DNA of 64,000 nucleotides from assembly GCF_910593845.1 (NCBI RefSeq), contig NZ_CAJVAS010000033.1, forward strand, positions 1-64,000. The letters are read 5' to 3'. Both the position numbers and the translations under genes were made by a program. Below are positions 8,085 to 16,539 of this stretch, piece by piece. Positions within the stretch are counted from its first letter, which is position 1. Each line of letters begins with the position of its first letter. The notes under the pieces are model-generated. The model saw only the letters and a program-made list of their open reading frames with translations. It did no database searches and was not told where the DNA came from. Source of the DNA: Paenibacillus solanacearum. GTDB lineage: Bacteria; Bacillota; Bacilli; Paenibacillales; NBRC-103111.

Positions 8085-9035
8085 TCAGTCCAGCAGCGTG
8101 GAAGCCGTCTCCTCCGTCGTCATGAGCACATGGAGCAAACGGCCGTTCAGCGCGCCTTTGATCGCTCTAGTTTTTCCCGTGCCATAGGCGACTCCGATAC
8201 GCAATTCAATATTCAAGTAATCTTCGGGCGAGACGCCGACCACGCGTTCGCTAAGCGCCGGATTAGAGAACGTCCCCTGATCGTCGTAAAAATGGAAGAT
8301 GACGTCGCCAACGCTCGTCGCGCTAAGCGTTGCGCTGTCGAGACCGGGAACGAGCCCTGACGAGATGATCGATGCGTCCTCGCCGGTATGCCCGATGCCG
8401 ATGACAGCTACGCTCACCTTGCGAATGGCCTCGACAATTTCCTGTATGCTCGGATCGTTCAGGAATCCGAGCTTGCTCTCCTCCGTCCGGGCAATCGCCG
8501 GCGCGGGGAACAAGTAAGGCTTGCCGCGCAGCGCATGAGCCCATACTTGGATGACCGATGCCGCGGGAACCAGTTCTTCCTTCGCTCCCGATCCACCGGA
8601 AAGCTGCACGACCTTAAGCCCCGGCCGCGGATCGCACAAGTGCATCTGCGTGCCGATGGAGTAAAGCGTCCGGCCCCATCCGAGTCCGATCGACCCGTGC
8701 GTAGGGAGCACCGAGTTCAAATACTGACTGGCTAGCGTCTCGAACGCGTTAGGCGAATCGTCGCTGCGGAACACGACGCAATCCTTGAGCCCGTACTGCT
8801 TCGCGAGCTGTTTCTCCAGTGCAGTATGGCGGCTGTTCTCCAGATCCGAACGGATCTGAAATTGAATGATGCCGCGTTCCCTTGCTTCATTCAGAAAGCG
8901 TGCGACCGAGGAGCGGCCGATGTTCAGCTGCTCCGATATTTCCTGCTGATTCATGCCGAGCACATAATACATGCGGGCGATGCGTTCCAGAAAGCTGTCC
9001 TTGGACGTTTGTTCACCATTAGTTGTTTTGTTCAT
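8085..9035 (-). CDS. SorC/DeoR-type sugar-binding transcriptional regulator
   Basis: The 316-residue protein has an N-terminal helix-turn-helix (about residues 18-55, MNQQEISEQLNIGRSSVARF) followed by the SorC sugar-binding domain, recognisable from SIGLGWGRTLYSIG, VVQLSGG, and VIGIGH. Members bind phosphorylated sugars or polyols, in some cases changing from repressor to activator. It heads the minus-strand block dehydrogenase-kinase-phosphatase and probably controls it. Upstream, an imperfect inverted repeat brackets a TATAAT hexamer, consistent with autoregulation. GGGGAT precedes the ATG at 9035. Confidence 0.9.
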   Translation of the reverse strand: MNKTTNGEQTSKDSFLERIARMYYVLGMNQQEISEQLNIGRSSVARFLNEARERGIIQFQIRSDLENSRHTALEKQLAKQYGLKDCVVFRSDDSPNAFETLASQYLNSVLPTHGSIGLGWGRTLYSIGTQMHLCDPRPGLKVVQLSGGSGAKEELVPAASVIQVWAHALRGKPYLFPAPAIARTEESKLGFLNDPSIQEIVEAIRKVSVAVIGIGHTGEDASIISSGLVPGLDSATLSATSVGDVIFHFYDDQGTFSNPALSERVVGVSPEDYLNIELRIGVAYGTGKTRAIKGALNGRLLHVLMTTEETASTLLD

Positions 9036-9065
9036 AATATCCCCATTCTATCATAACGAAATTTA

Positions 9066-9097
9066 GTGTGTAAATAGATTATACCTAGTTTGCACAC
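9066..9097 (-). promoter_or_regulatory. Probable sorC promoter with operator around the -10
   Basis: On the minus strand the arms GTGTGCAAACTAG (9097-9085) and CTATTTACACAC (9077-9066) form an imperfect inverted repeat. Between them lies a perfect TATAAT (9083-9078). A repressor bound to both arms would block the promoter, which suits SorC autoregulation. The -35 is poor. The site lies directly beside a permease relic. Confidence 0.55.
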
Positions 9098-9098
9098 C

Positions 9099-9221
9099 TT
9101 ATTTAAAGGTAGAATAGGCCATTGCCGATATAATATGTTTCCCGGCGATAATGAACAGCACGATCATCGAAACGATCGCGATCAAGCTCCCCGCCATGAC
9201 AACATGGTCATTGACCGCTTC
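9099..9221 (-). pseudogene. C-terminal remnant of a sugar ABC permease (MalG type)
   Basis: The minus strand encodes about 40 codons ending IIAGKHIISAMAYSTFK and stop, preceded by HVVMAGSLIAIVSMIVLF. This matches the last transmembrane segment and terminus of MalG-type permeases (the intact copy at 22717-23547 ends FAQRHIITAMSNSTFK). The rest of the gene, including the EAA loop, is absent and sequence further upstream is AT-rich and non-coding. It abuts the sorC promoter, suggesting a transporter once preceded sorC. The remaining intergenic DNA up to 9385 shows no gene. Confidence 0.8.
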
Positions 9222-9385
9222 TTGATTATTTAAAAATACTTACTTACGAAAATATGTGTACTTGTATTTCCACACCACATGACACATAATGAATAAAGCG
9301 GCTTCTATCGCGCAGCCCGTCGGCCAGCCTAACGGCGCGGGCGGTTCCTCCGGGAACCCATTCCTATCAGGGAGGTTTGTCATTC

Positions 9386-10414
9386 ATGCAGGAACATCGA
9401 AGCTCACCCGAGCGATTGCAGCATATACCGTTCTCGATTCTGGATCTCGCTCCGATCGTCACCGGCGCCACGGCGGCGGATGCGTTGCGCCGTACGCTCG
9501 ACCTTGCCCGTCATGCGGAGCGCTGGGGCTACCGCCGCTTCTGGCTGGCGGAGCACCATAATATGCCCGGCATCGCCAGCTCGGCGACTTCGGTTGTCAT
9601 CGGCCATGTCGCGGCCGGCACCGAGTCGATCCGGGTCGGCTCCGGCGGCATCATGCTGCCCAACCATGCGCCGCTCGTCATCGCCGAGCAGTTCGGCACG
9701 CTCGAATCGCTCTACCCGGGCCGCATCGATCTCGGGCTCGGCCGTGCGCCCGGCTCCGACCAGCCGGCGGCCCGCGCGCTGCGCCGCGGCCTCGGCAGCA
9801 GCGGCGACGACTTCCCCGAGCTGCTGAACGAGCTTCGCAGCTACTTCGATCCGTCCCGCGAAGGCCGGCCGCCCGGGGTACGCGCCGTCCCCGGCGAAGG
9901 CCTCAGCATCCCGATCTGGCTGCTTGGCTCCAGCGGCTTCAGCGCCCAGCTCGCCGGCCAGCTGGGCCTGCCGTTCGCCTTTGCCAGCCATTTCGCCCCC
10001 GACTACTTGCTGCAGGCGCTGCAGCTGTACCGCAGCAGCTTCCGCCCGTCGGAGGTGCTGGAGAAGCCTTACGCGATGGTCGGCATCAATGTGATTGCCG
10101 CCGATACGGACGAGGAAGCGCGCCGGCTGGCGACATCGCAGGAGCAGCAATTCCTCAATATCGTCCGCGGCCGCACCGGCATGCTGAGCCCGCCGGTCGA
10201 CGACATGGACGCATTATGGTCCGAGCATGAAAAGATATATATCCGCAAACAACTGGGCTTTTCCGCAGTCGGAAGCCGAGAGACCGTCAGAGCGAGACTG
10301 CAGACGCTGCTCGACGAAACCGGCGCCGACGAATTTATTGCCGCCGGGCAAATCTACGACCATGATGCCCGCCTGCGTTCTTACGAAATGCTTGCCGACA
10401 TCGTCAGAAGCTGA
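9386..10414 (+). CDS. LLM-class flavin-dependent oxidoreductase (luciferase-like)
   Basis: The 342-residue protein matches the bacterial luciferase-like monooxygenase fold of the MsnO8 subgroup: ILDLAPIVTG, the FWLAEHHNMPG motif, GGIMLPNHAPLVIAEQFGTL and the PGRIDLGLGRAPGSD segment. Such enzymes use reduced FMN (or F420 in other phyla) and oxygen; no substrate can be assigned. The ATG at 9386 is preferred over the TTG at 9377 because GGGAGG ends ten bases before the ATG but only one before the TTG. It is a single-gene unit, ended by a strong bidirectional terminator. Confidence 0.9.
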   Translation: MQEHRSSPERLQHIPFSILDLAPIVTGATAADALRRTLDLARHAERWGYRRFWLAEHHNMPGIASSATSVVIGHVAAGTESIRVGSGGIMLPNHAPLVIAEQFGTLESLYPGRIDLGLGRAPGSDQPAARALRRGLGSSGDDFPELLNELRSYFDPSREGRPPGVRAVPGEGLSIPIWLLGSSGFSAQLAGQLGLPFAFASHFAPDYLLQALQLYRSSFRPSEVLEKPYAMVGINVIAADTDEEARRLATSQEQQFLNIVRGRTGMLSPPVDDMDALWSEHEKIYIRKQLGFSAVGSRETVRARLQTLLDETGADEFIAAGQIYDHDARLRSYEMLADIVRS

Positions 10415-10464
10415 GTGGTTGTCGTCCAAGCGTGATCGCTTAGCCCTGGAACGAGGCGCAGCAC

Positions 10465-10510
10465 AAAGAACGGCCCTTTCGCCACAATCGAAGCGAAAGA
10501 GCCGTTCTTT
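10465..10510. terminator. Bidirectional Rho-independent terminator
   Basis: An 18-base inverted repeat (AAAGAACGGCCCTTTCGC against its complement with one mismatch) with a ten-base loop. T-rich flanks on both strands let it serve the luciferase-like gene and the convergent hupE-like gene. Confidence 0.85.
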
Positions 10511-10588
10511 GTTTTCATATCTGCATGCCGTGAAGCGGTCTCGGACGAGGCAAGCCCACGACACGGATACTCGCAATCCCGGCGGCGA

Positions 10589-11155
10589 TTACAAAAAGCC
10601 CTTGAGCCGGATAAACACCCAGTACAGCCCGATCAAGAAGATACAGACCGAAACCGTACGGAAAAAGATCGTATAATACGCGCTGTTCTTCTCCCGGAAG
10701 CGAATCAGGATCGGCAGCAAAATGCCAACGACGCCCAGCTGCCCAAGCTCGATGCCTACGTTGAACGAGATGAGCGATGTCGCCAGGTAGCTCTTCTGAA
10801 ACCCGATCTCGCTAATCCCGCTCGCAAACCCGAGCCCGTGGATGAGACCGAACACAAACGTAAGCGCCCAGCGCCATTTGAACGTTTTGACGAATAAATT
10901 TTCGACCGCGATGTAGCAGATCGTCAGTGCAATTCCCACTTCGATCCATTTCGGATATACCGGCACCAGATTGAGCACGGCCAAACAAAGCGTAAGGCTG
11001 TGGGAAATCGTGAAGGCGGTAATGATCTTCAGAATCGACTTAAACCGCTCCGCAATAATGATCAAGCCGAGCAGGAAGAGCAAATGGTCGTAGCCGGTAA
11101 TGATATGCTCCAGGCCGAGATTGATGTACATAAAGACAACCGTTAACAAATCCAA
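10589..11155 (-). CDS. HupE/UreJ-family membrane protein (core domain)
   Basis: The 188-residue protein has about six membrane segments and the HupE/UreJ signature GYDHLLFLLG (residues 21-30) with further conserved histidines in SHSLTL and LIHGLGFASG. HupE and UreJ are nickel or metal permease-like proteins of hydrogenase and urease clusters, but no such enzymes are here. In the HupE/UreJ type-2 family the same core follows an extracytoplasmic domain with an EF-hand-like loop; here that part is the separate upstream gene, 15 bases away. Metal transport or metal sensing is inferred only. It is the last gene before a terminator. Confidence 0.82.
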   Translation of the reverse strand: MDLLTVVFMYINLGLEHIITGYDHLLFLLGLIIIAERFKSILKIITAFTISHSLTLCLAVLNLVPVYPKWIEVGIALTICYIAVENLFVKTFKWRWALTFVFGLIHGLGFASGISEIGFQKSYLATSLISFNVGIELGQLGVVGILLPILIRFREKNSAYYTIFFRTVSVCIFLIGLYWVFIRLKGFL

Positions 11156-11170
11156 GCGAGCCTTCTCCCC

Positions 11171-12235
11171 TCATTCGTTAAATTCAAAGCCGGACCGGTT
11201 GCGCCATAGCAGCGCCCGCGCTTTCTTGCCGAATCGGCTGGAACGCAGAAAGGGCGAAATGCCGATGTACAGGACGTACAACAGTCCTCCCCAGGCCAGA
11301 GCGACGCCGAGATAGTAGAAAACAAGCGAGACGACCTTGAATTGATGATTCAGGTACAGGCTTTGAATCAGCGAGACGGAGCCGGTACCCCAAGCGAGCC
11401 CGAACAAGGCGGACACCACTTTGGGATAAGCGCCGCGCCCGGCGAATACCGTATACACCGCAAACAGAGCGAAAAGAACAAGCGCCGCAGGATGAAGCCA
11501 GTCCGCCAGCGGATTGACGCCAAGCCTGTCGGTTACGATCAGTCCGAGCAGCGTATAGAGCGTGCCGATCCCGAGGGACAGCGCCGCTTCCCTCACCGTC
11601 GGCGCCGTCAGCAGCACAAACAGCAGGAGCAGCCAGCAGTAGACGCTGAACAGCATCTTTTGTGCGCCAAGCACCGCATATTGAGCCATGAGCGACAAGT
11701 CGAAGCGGAATTTGTTGTCCGGCATGTACCGGACGGAACCGGCGCCTTTCTCCACGACCCAGTGCTCCAGCATCGTATCGTTTGCGTCGGAGAGCACGAT
11801 GTAATTTTGATGCGTGTCATCGAATTCGAAGATAAGATTGTACAATATCGTCAAATTGCCGATTTCCAACGGTGAAGTAAAATTAAGCAGCACGCGAACC
11901 ATCGGGTCCTCGGTTTTTTCCTGAATGACGGTTTTGACGTCATCGATCGTAACGTCCATCCGCTGCTCGTTATTGAAAAGAATCAGATGCTCCAAAAAAT
12001 ACGCTTCGATGGCCGCACGCTGTTTGACGACCTCGTCCTCTTCGATCGCACCGTTCCCGTTCGTATCGTACTGCAGCATGACCGGATAAGGAAGCAGCTG
12101 CTCGTACTCCACCCGATCGCCGTATATATGCAAGTAGGAGTAGCCGTTATTGTAGTTATGCGCCCATGCGGAAACGCCAAGCCAGGAGGTCAGCAGCGTG
12201 AGCAGCGCGATCATGGCTAAGAAGCGGCGGATCAT
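11171..12235 (-). CDS. Membrane protein with extracytoplasmic EF-hand-like domain (HupE partner)
   Basis: The 354-residue protein has a signal peptide (cleavage near AWA, residue 25), an extracytoplasmic domain of about 170 residues with a canonical calcium-type loop DTNGNGAIEEDE (57-68), and six or so membrane segments in the C-terminal half. The N-terminal domain resembles that of type-2 HupE/UreJ proteins, which are normally fused to the HupE core; here the core is encoded by the next gene. The start overlaps the stop of the upstream lipoprotein gene (ATGA type), so the three are translationally linked. Function unknown; calcium or metal-dependent transport or sensing is a guess. Confidence 0.75.
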   Translation of the reverse strand: MIRRFLAMIALLTLLTSWLGVSAWAHNYNNGYSYLHIYGDRVEYEQLLPYPVMLQYDTNGNGAIEEDEVVKQRAAIEAYFLEHLILFNNEQRMDVTIDDVKTVIQEKTEDPMVRVLLNFTSPLEIGNLTILYNLIFEFDDTHQNYIVLSDANDTMLEHWVVEKGAGSVRYMPDNKFRFDLSLMAQYAVLGAQKMLFSVYCWLLLLFVLLTAPTVREAALSLGIGTLYTLLGLIVTDRLGVNPLADWLHPAALVLFALFAVYTVFAGRGAYPKVVSALFGLAWGTGSVSLIQSLYLNHQFKVVSLVFYYLGVALAWGGLLYVLYIGISPFLRSSRFGKKARALLWRNRSGFEFNE

Positions 12236-13239
12236 TTCGTCGAAACCCTATCCTTCTCGGTAATCACCTTCAGATTTTTCCCGTCCGATGTGATCAGGAT
12301 GTTCCCGTTGAGTCCCGTCGAATAGACGTCGGAGCCCTTCTTCTCATAACGCTTCAGCACGTCGAGACTGCTGAAAATATTGTTGCTCAATATCGTCACT
12401 TTCGGCGTGAGCGCATCAACCCATGTCGGCGACGAAGAGGTTGCGTGACCGTGGTGCGGCGCATGAACGAAGTCGACGTCCAATTTGCTGCCGTACTGCT
12501 CGACGAGCTGCGCTTCGCGGTCCTTGTAGATGTCGCCCGGGAAAAGGAAGGAATTGTCCTTGTACGTCATTTTCAGAACGAGCGAGTAAAAGTTGATCGT
12601 CGAAGCTTCGTTGTTTTTAATGACGCTGTTCAGCTCGGATTCGTTCGGCGAGAGCACTTCGAACTTCACTTCGTTGCCCAGCTCGAACGTGTCCCCGGCC
12701 TTCAATACTTTCTGCGGGATATTTTTCCTTGTGACTTGGGAAATCGCATTGCGGTACTGGCTTGAAGCGGTGTAATCATGGCTTTGCCGGTAATAAGCTT
12801 TGGCATCCTTCGCCCTCAGCACTTCGGCGTAGCCGCCCAGATGGTCGGCATGCGGATGCGTGTTGTAGGCGATGTCCAGCTCCTTGATGCCGAGATCGTC
12901 CAAATATTTGACGATTTGCTTGCCCGCTTCGGCGATGCCCGCGTCCATCAGCATGTTTTTGCCATCCGGCGTCGTGATCAGGTAGCTGTCACCGGTGGCT
13001 ACCTTCGGATCTTTCAGGTGGAAATAGCGGATTTGCAGCATTCCTTTGTATTTCTGGGTGTCGAACACTTCCTTCGTGCGGAGCGGCGGCGCCTCATCCT
13101 TCTTCGGCTCCGACGGCGCCGGGGCAGCCGCCTGCTTAGGTTCCGGGTTAATTTGCGCGCAAGCGGCCGTAATCAGTAAAGCGCTTACAGCGATAACGCC
13201 CGCCATTTTGAACCCGTGTTTCTTGATTTGTTCCTTCAT
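12232..13239 (-). CDS. Metallo-beta-lactamase-fold lipoprotein (ComEC C-terminal-like)
   Basis: The 335-residue protein begins with a lipoprotein signal and lipobox ITAAC (C27), a Pro/Ala-rich linker (30-55), then an MBL-fold hydrolase with metal motif THPHADHLGG (H128, H130, D132, H133) and later HAPHHGH. This arrangement resembles the extracellular hydrolase domain of ComEC/Rec2 and related secreted nucleases or phosphodiesterases. It should be anchored outside the membrane. It overlaps the downstream EF-hand membrane gene by four bases, so these products probably work together, although the substrate is unknown. Only 56 bases separate it from the SGNH hydrolase upstream. Confidence 0.88.
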   Translation of the reverse strand: MKEQIKKHGFKMAGVIAVSALLITAACAQINPEPKQAAAPAPSEPKKDEAPPLRTKEVFDTQKYKGMLQIRYFHLKDPKVATGDSYLITTPDGKNMLMDAGIAEAGKQIVKYLDDLGIKELDIAYNTHPHADHLGGYAEVLRAKDAKAYYRQSHDYTASSQYRNAISQVTRKNIPQKVLKAGDTFELGNEVKFEVLSPNESELNSVIKNNEASTINFYSLVLKMTYKDNSFLFPGDIYKDREAQLVEQYGSKLDVDFVHAPHHGHATSSSPTWVDALTPKVTILSNNIFSSLDVLKRYEKKGSDVYSTGLNGNILITSDGKNLKVITEKDRVSTK

Positions 13240-13295
13240 ACGTTCGACCTACCTCCTGGACTCTCTCAAAAAAATATGAAACAACCAGCATCCCA

Positions 13296-14315
13296 TTATC
13301 GGGTATGCCGGTTAAGGTTAAGCAGCGGTACTGTGGAACCAGCCCATTCTGCGAAACGATTAGCCATGATCCGGTACCCCTCCGCATTCGGATGCAGCCG
13401 ATCCGGCAATAAGGAGCCGTACGTCTCTCCGAACAGGTGAAGCCCGTGCAAGTAGTAAAGCTTGTCATCGCCGTGACGCTCAAGCAAAGCGACAACGTCC
13501 TCGATTTGTTCGCGCATCTTCTGAAGATTCAGACCGACCTTGTTCTCGTTCGTTTCGCGGTCCGGACTGTAGATCGGCGAAATGACGGCAATCGGGATAT
13601 CCGGATGCTTCTCGCGAATGATTTGCAGAAAACCGATGAGCGCAGGACGGAACGTTCGTTCCGAGTAGGAGGAACCGCCCATGATGTTGATGCCGACGCA
13701 CACGGAGATGAAATCGGCCGGCAATTCGCGAATCATCCGGGCAACCATCGGTTCCATGTGGCAGTTCGCCGCGAACCCCAGACATGTCAGATCAAGCCCC
13801 AGTTCGGCTGCGGCCAAAGCGGGCCACGTTTGCGAAGGGCTTGCGGCTTCGTTGCACTGCGTGATCGAGCTTCCGTAAGCGACCCAGCGCGGCTTCCGTA
13901 CTGCCGATGCGCTGTAAGACGCGCCGCTGTCGATGCTCACTTCCCGGATGCGTACAGGATGTTTCTGCGACAAGTACACCTCGACAAGCTTCTCTCCCTC
14001 GGGCAGCGACTCGAACAATGCCGACTCCGCTCCCGCTTCGATCAAGGCGGTTTGCGTCAGGACGCCGTCGACGACGCAATCCATGGCGAGCCCGTAAGCC
14101 TCGGGAACGATCCGTACCTGAACGCGGGACGAATCCGTGCGAAAGCTGAGCCGCACGCCGGCGGGAATTTCCGCTTTGCCGTTAATATGTCCCGGCTGGA
14201 ACAGCTCCGCGTCGCGGAACGGCACACGCCAAGGCTTCACCCAGTCTTCCGTCGCCTGAATCGAAACGGCGCCTTGAAACAAGCTCTCGTTCAAATCAAT
14301 AGACTTCATATCCAT
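13296..14315 (-). CDS. SGNH/GDSL-type hydrolase (probable carbohydrate esterase)
   Basis: The 339-residue protein has an N-terminal jelly-roll-like region (to about residue 140) and a C-terminal SGNH domain with the nucleophile in AYGSSITQ, the oxyanion region GFAANCHMEP, the ICVGINIMGG-like third block (VCVGINIM) and the terminal catalytic pair in DRLHPN. Members with this layout deacetylate sugars or polysaccharides. There is no signal peptide, so a cytoplasmic substrate is expected. Start at 14315 is favoured by AGAAGGA; 14309 is also possible. It is on the same strand as the ComEC-like lipoprotein cluster, 56 bases away, and may share a transcript. Confidence 0.85.
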   Translation of the reverse strand: MDMKSIDLNESLFQGAVSIQATEDWVKPWRVPFRDAELFQPGHINGKAEIPAGVRLSFRTDSSRVQVRIVPEAYGLAMDCVVDGVLTQTALIEAGAESALFESLPEGEKLVEVYLSQKHPVRIREVSIDSGASYSASAVRKPRWVAYGSSITQCNEAASPSQTWPALAAAELGLDLTCLGFAANCHMEPMVARMIRELPADFISVCVGINIMGGSSYSERTFRPALIGFLQIIREKHPDIPIAVISPIYSPDRETNENKVGLNLQKMREQIEDVVALLERHGDDKLYYLHGLHLFGETYGSLLPDRLHPNAEGYRIMANRFAEWAGSTVPLLNLNRHTR

Positions 14316-14478
14316 CCCCAATCCTTCTGAGCATTTGTTCACCGGACTGTCAAATGCTCGATTCCCTTATTCTATCACGCGCTATTCTGCCTGACAATAC
14401 AGTTCGTTACGACGCGAGACACGCTGTCCGGCTTGAAAAAAACAAGCTCCCGGACCGTGCCGCGCCGATCAAAAACTA

Positions 14479-14507
14479 TTGACGATTCAATAGAACACGG
14501 ATAACAT
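14479..14507 (+). promoter_or_regulatory. Candidate sigma-A promoter of the MBL hydrolase gene
   Basis: TTGACG (14479-14484), a 17-base spacer and TAACAT (14502-14507) precede the GTG start at 14544. The spacing is ideal but the -10 is only a moderate match. Confidence 0.45.
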
Positions 14508-14543
14508 ATTTTGTATTCTAAGCCAGATTGGGAGGACTGACAA

Positions 14544-15293
14544 GTGAATATTATTTTCATGGGAACCGCGTCCGCAGCAGGGAGTACAGAGCGCGACAAT
14601 ACTTATTTGCTGCTTCGTCATCACGAGGATTGCTGGTTGATCGATACGGGGGGCAACCCGCTCGGCAAGCTGAAGCAGGCCGGCATCCCCCTCGACCGGA
14701 TCAAGGGCGTGATGCTGACGCATTTCCATGTCGACCATATGTACGGGCTGCCGTCCTTGCTGTGGGGCATGTGGATCGGGGGAAGAACCGCTCCCTTTAC
14801 GATCTACTGCTCTTCTACGGGCGAAGCGCAGCTGCGCGCCATCCTCGAAGGCTATCAAGTGGCGCAGTGGCCGATCAAGTTCGATCTGCGCATCCATGCG
14901 TTCGATTGGACCGAGCCGTCCCCCTTGTTCAGCGAGCAGGGGTTGTCCGTCTCGACGTTCCCCAGCCTGCACGGCGTGCCTACGGTCGGCTTCAAGGTGG
15001 AAGCGGATGATCGCGTGCTGATTTATTCCGCTGACACCAGCCCGAACGAACGGATTTGCAGCGAGCCGAAGATCGACCTGCTCATTCACGAAGCTACCAA
15101 AGCGCGAGGCAAAATGAAAACCCATACGAGTCTGGAGGATGTCGTCCGCTTCTATCCTATGGAACGCATTGGCCAATTGTATGCCGTCCATTTGACCGAC
15201 AACGAGCCGTATGGCGAAGTGCTGGCCGAATGCAGCGAAGCGGTGCGCTCCAAAGTCACGCTCGCATCCGACATGATGTCCATAACGTTATAG
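14544..15293 (+). CDS. MBL-fold metallo-hydrolase (RNase Z-like)
   Basis: The 249-residue cytoplasmic protein carries the complete zinc motif THFHVDHMYG (H60, H62, D64, H65), a later SLHGVPTVGFKVE, the metal-bridging aspartate in YSADTSP and a final HLTDNE. The order and spacing match RNase Z/ElaC-like hydrolases of the short type, although the exosite for tRNA is not visible. It starts with GTG at 14544, eight bases after GGAGGAC. It stands alone, with its own promoter and terminator. A phosphodiesterase or lactonase role is as likely as tRNA processing. Confidence 0.86.
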   Translation: MNIIFMGTASAAGSTERDNTYLLLRHHEDCWLIDTGGNPLGKLKQAGIPLDRIKGVMLTHFHVDHMYGLPSLLWGMWIGGRTAPFTIYCSSTGEAQLRAILEGYQVAQWPIKFDLRIHAFDWTEPSPLFSEQGLSVSTFPSLHGVPTVGFKVEADDRVLIYSADTSPNERICSEPKIDLLIHEATKARGKMKTHTSLEDVVRFYPMERIGQLYAVHLTDNEPYGEVLAECSEAVRSKVTLASDMMSITL

Positions 15294-15361
15294 AGCAGCA
15301 CGCTGCTGCTTGTCCGCAGCCGCTCCATTGGACCGCCGCCACTGCCTGATGATCGTGGCGC

Positions 15362-15385
15362 GCCGGCCCATCGGGCGGTTTTTTC
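15362..15385 (+). terminator. Rho-independent terminator
   Basis: GCCC-ATC-GGGC flanked by CC/GG, followed by six T. It lies about 70 bases after the MBL hydrolase stop. The rest of the gap up to 15603 shows no gene or clear promoter. Confidence 0.7.
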
Positions 15386-15603
15386 ATGCGATGCGCCGCA
15401 TAAGGCAGCGCGGCGCTTCGCGTGACGCGGAGGGTGCGGCCGGTTCCCCGGTGCGCCCGGCATGCGCGCAGCGAATGGAAACGGGCAAACCGCGCATACT
15501 ACATACAGAAACCGGTTAAAACTGGAATATGGCCGGTTATTGCAACGTTTGCCGTCTCCCTACGGACGGCCTATGTTCCATATCGCTGCGAGGTGCGTAT
15601 GCC

Positions 15604-16473
15604 ATGCCCAACGTCATTCCCTACTTGCTGCTCATTTTGTGCATCGTCCCCGTCCTGATATGGCTCCTCTGTCATACGCGGCAATTCCATACGATCGCTC
15701 TTTATTTCAGCTTTGTCGGTATGATTTATATTTTCGAGTTTTTCATTATTGTCATCCTGGATGCCTATGAATACGCCCCGGGCATTTTTCCGAACCGCTA
15801 CAAAGACAATATGGTCGGAGCGGTCGTTTCCAACTTCATCGCCGTTCCTATCATCGCCACGCTGATCGGGACTTTGCAGCTGCGCAGCCGCTGGATCGTC
15901 ATCTTCGCCTGCCTATTCGGCGCAATCGAATGGGGATTTCTCCGCCTCGGCGTGTACGTTCATCATTGGTGGACCATCGGGTACACGGTTGTCTCTTTGC
16001 TCTTCTTCTTCTGGTTAACCCGCATGTGGATGCGGCAAGTACAGGCGGGCAATGCCGTACTTCGATATGTTACTTATTTCACGTACGTCTTTTGCTTGAC
16101 CGATACGCTCGTGTTCGCCTTCATCCTGTTCGGCTTGCGGCAATTTGCTTCCGGCTTGTACGACCATAACGACCGCGACGACGTGTTTGTCACCGTGTTG
16201 TATGCGTTCGCCAAAGCCGCGGTTATCGTCAACGCAACGTATTGGACCCGCAAAGCCCGCTGGATATCCATTGGGCTGGCGATGGCCTTGATTCTCGCAT
16301 CGCAAATTTTCCTGATCCGCTTCGGCATCCTACATGTCTACATCTCGTACGGGCTGTACTATTCGATATATGTCCCTTGCTGCGCGATGGTGTTCTGGCT
16401 CAGCTTCCGTGCGCTGCACGCGCTGCGGCATCCCGGGCGTCTTCGGCTGGGCGCGTCCGTACGCAATTCATAG
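15604..16473 (+). CDS. Polytopic membrane protein of unknown function
   Basis: The 289-residue protein has about eight or nine hydrophobic segments and very few charged residues outside short loops. The stretch EWGFLRLGVYVHHWWTIGY recalls the CBO0543-type membrane proteins of spore formers, but the match is only by motif and this protein is longer. The ATG at 15604 follows GAGGTG with suitable spacing; upstream in-frame sequence to 15529 looks untranslated. It is monocistronic and shares a bidirectional terminator with htpG. I cannot assign a function. Confidence 0.75.
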   Translation: MPNVIPYLLLILCIVPVLIWLLCHTRQFHTIALYFSFVGMIYIFEFFIIVILDAYEYAPGIFPNRYKDNMVGAVVSNFIAVPIIATLIGTLQLRSRWIVIFACLFGAIEWGFLRLGVYVHHWWTIGYTVVSLLFFFWLTRMWMRQVQAGNAVLRYVTYFTYVFCLTDTLVFAFILFGLRQFASGLYDHNDRDDVFVTVLYAFAKAAVIVNATYWTRKARWISIGLAMALILASQIFLIRFGILHVYISYGLYYSIYVPCCAMVFWLSFRALHALRHPGRLRLGASVRNS

Positions 16474-16478
16474 CAAAC

Positions 16479-16522
16479 AGGCCGTCCTCTCTCCGATCAT
16501 TTCGATGGAGAAAGGACGGCCT
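16479..16522. terminator. Bidirectional Rho-independent terminator
   Basis: AGGCCGTCC (16479-16487) and GGACGGCCT (16514-16522) form a nine-pair stem with a partly paired interior, placed between the convergent membrane-protein gene and htpG. Confidence 0.8.
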
Positions 16523-16539
16523 GCCGCATTTCGTTAAGT

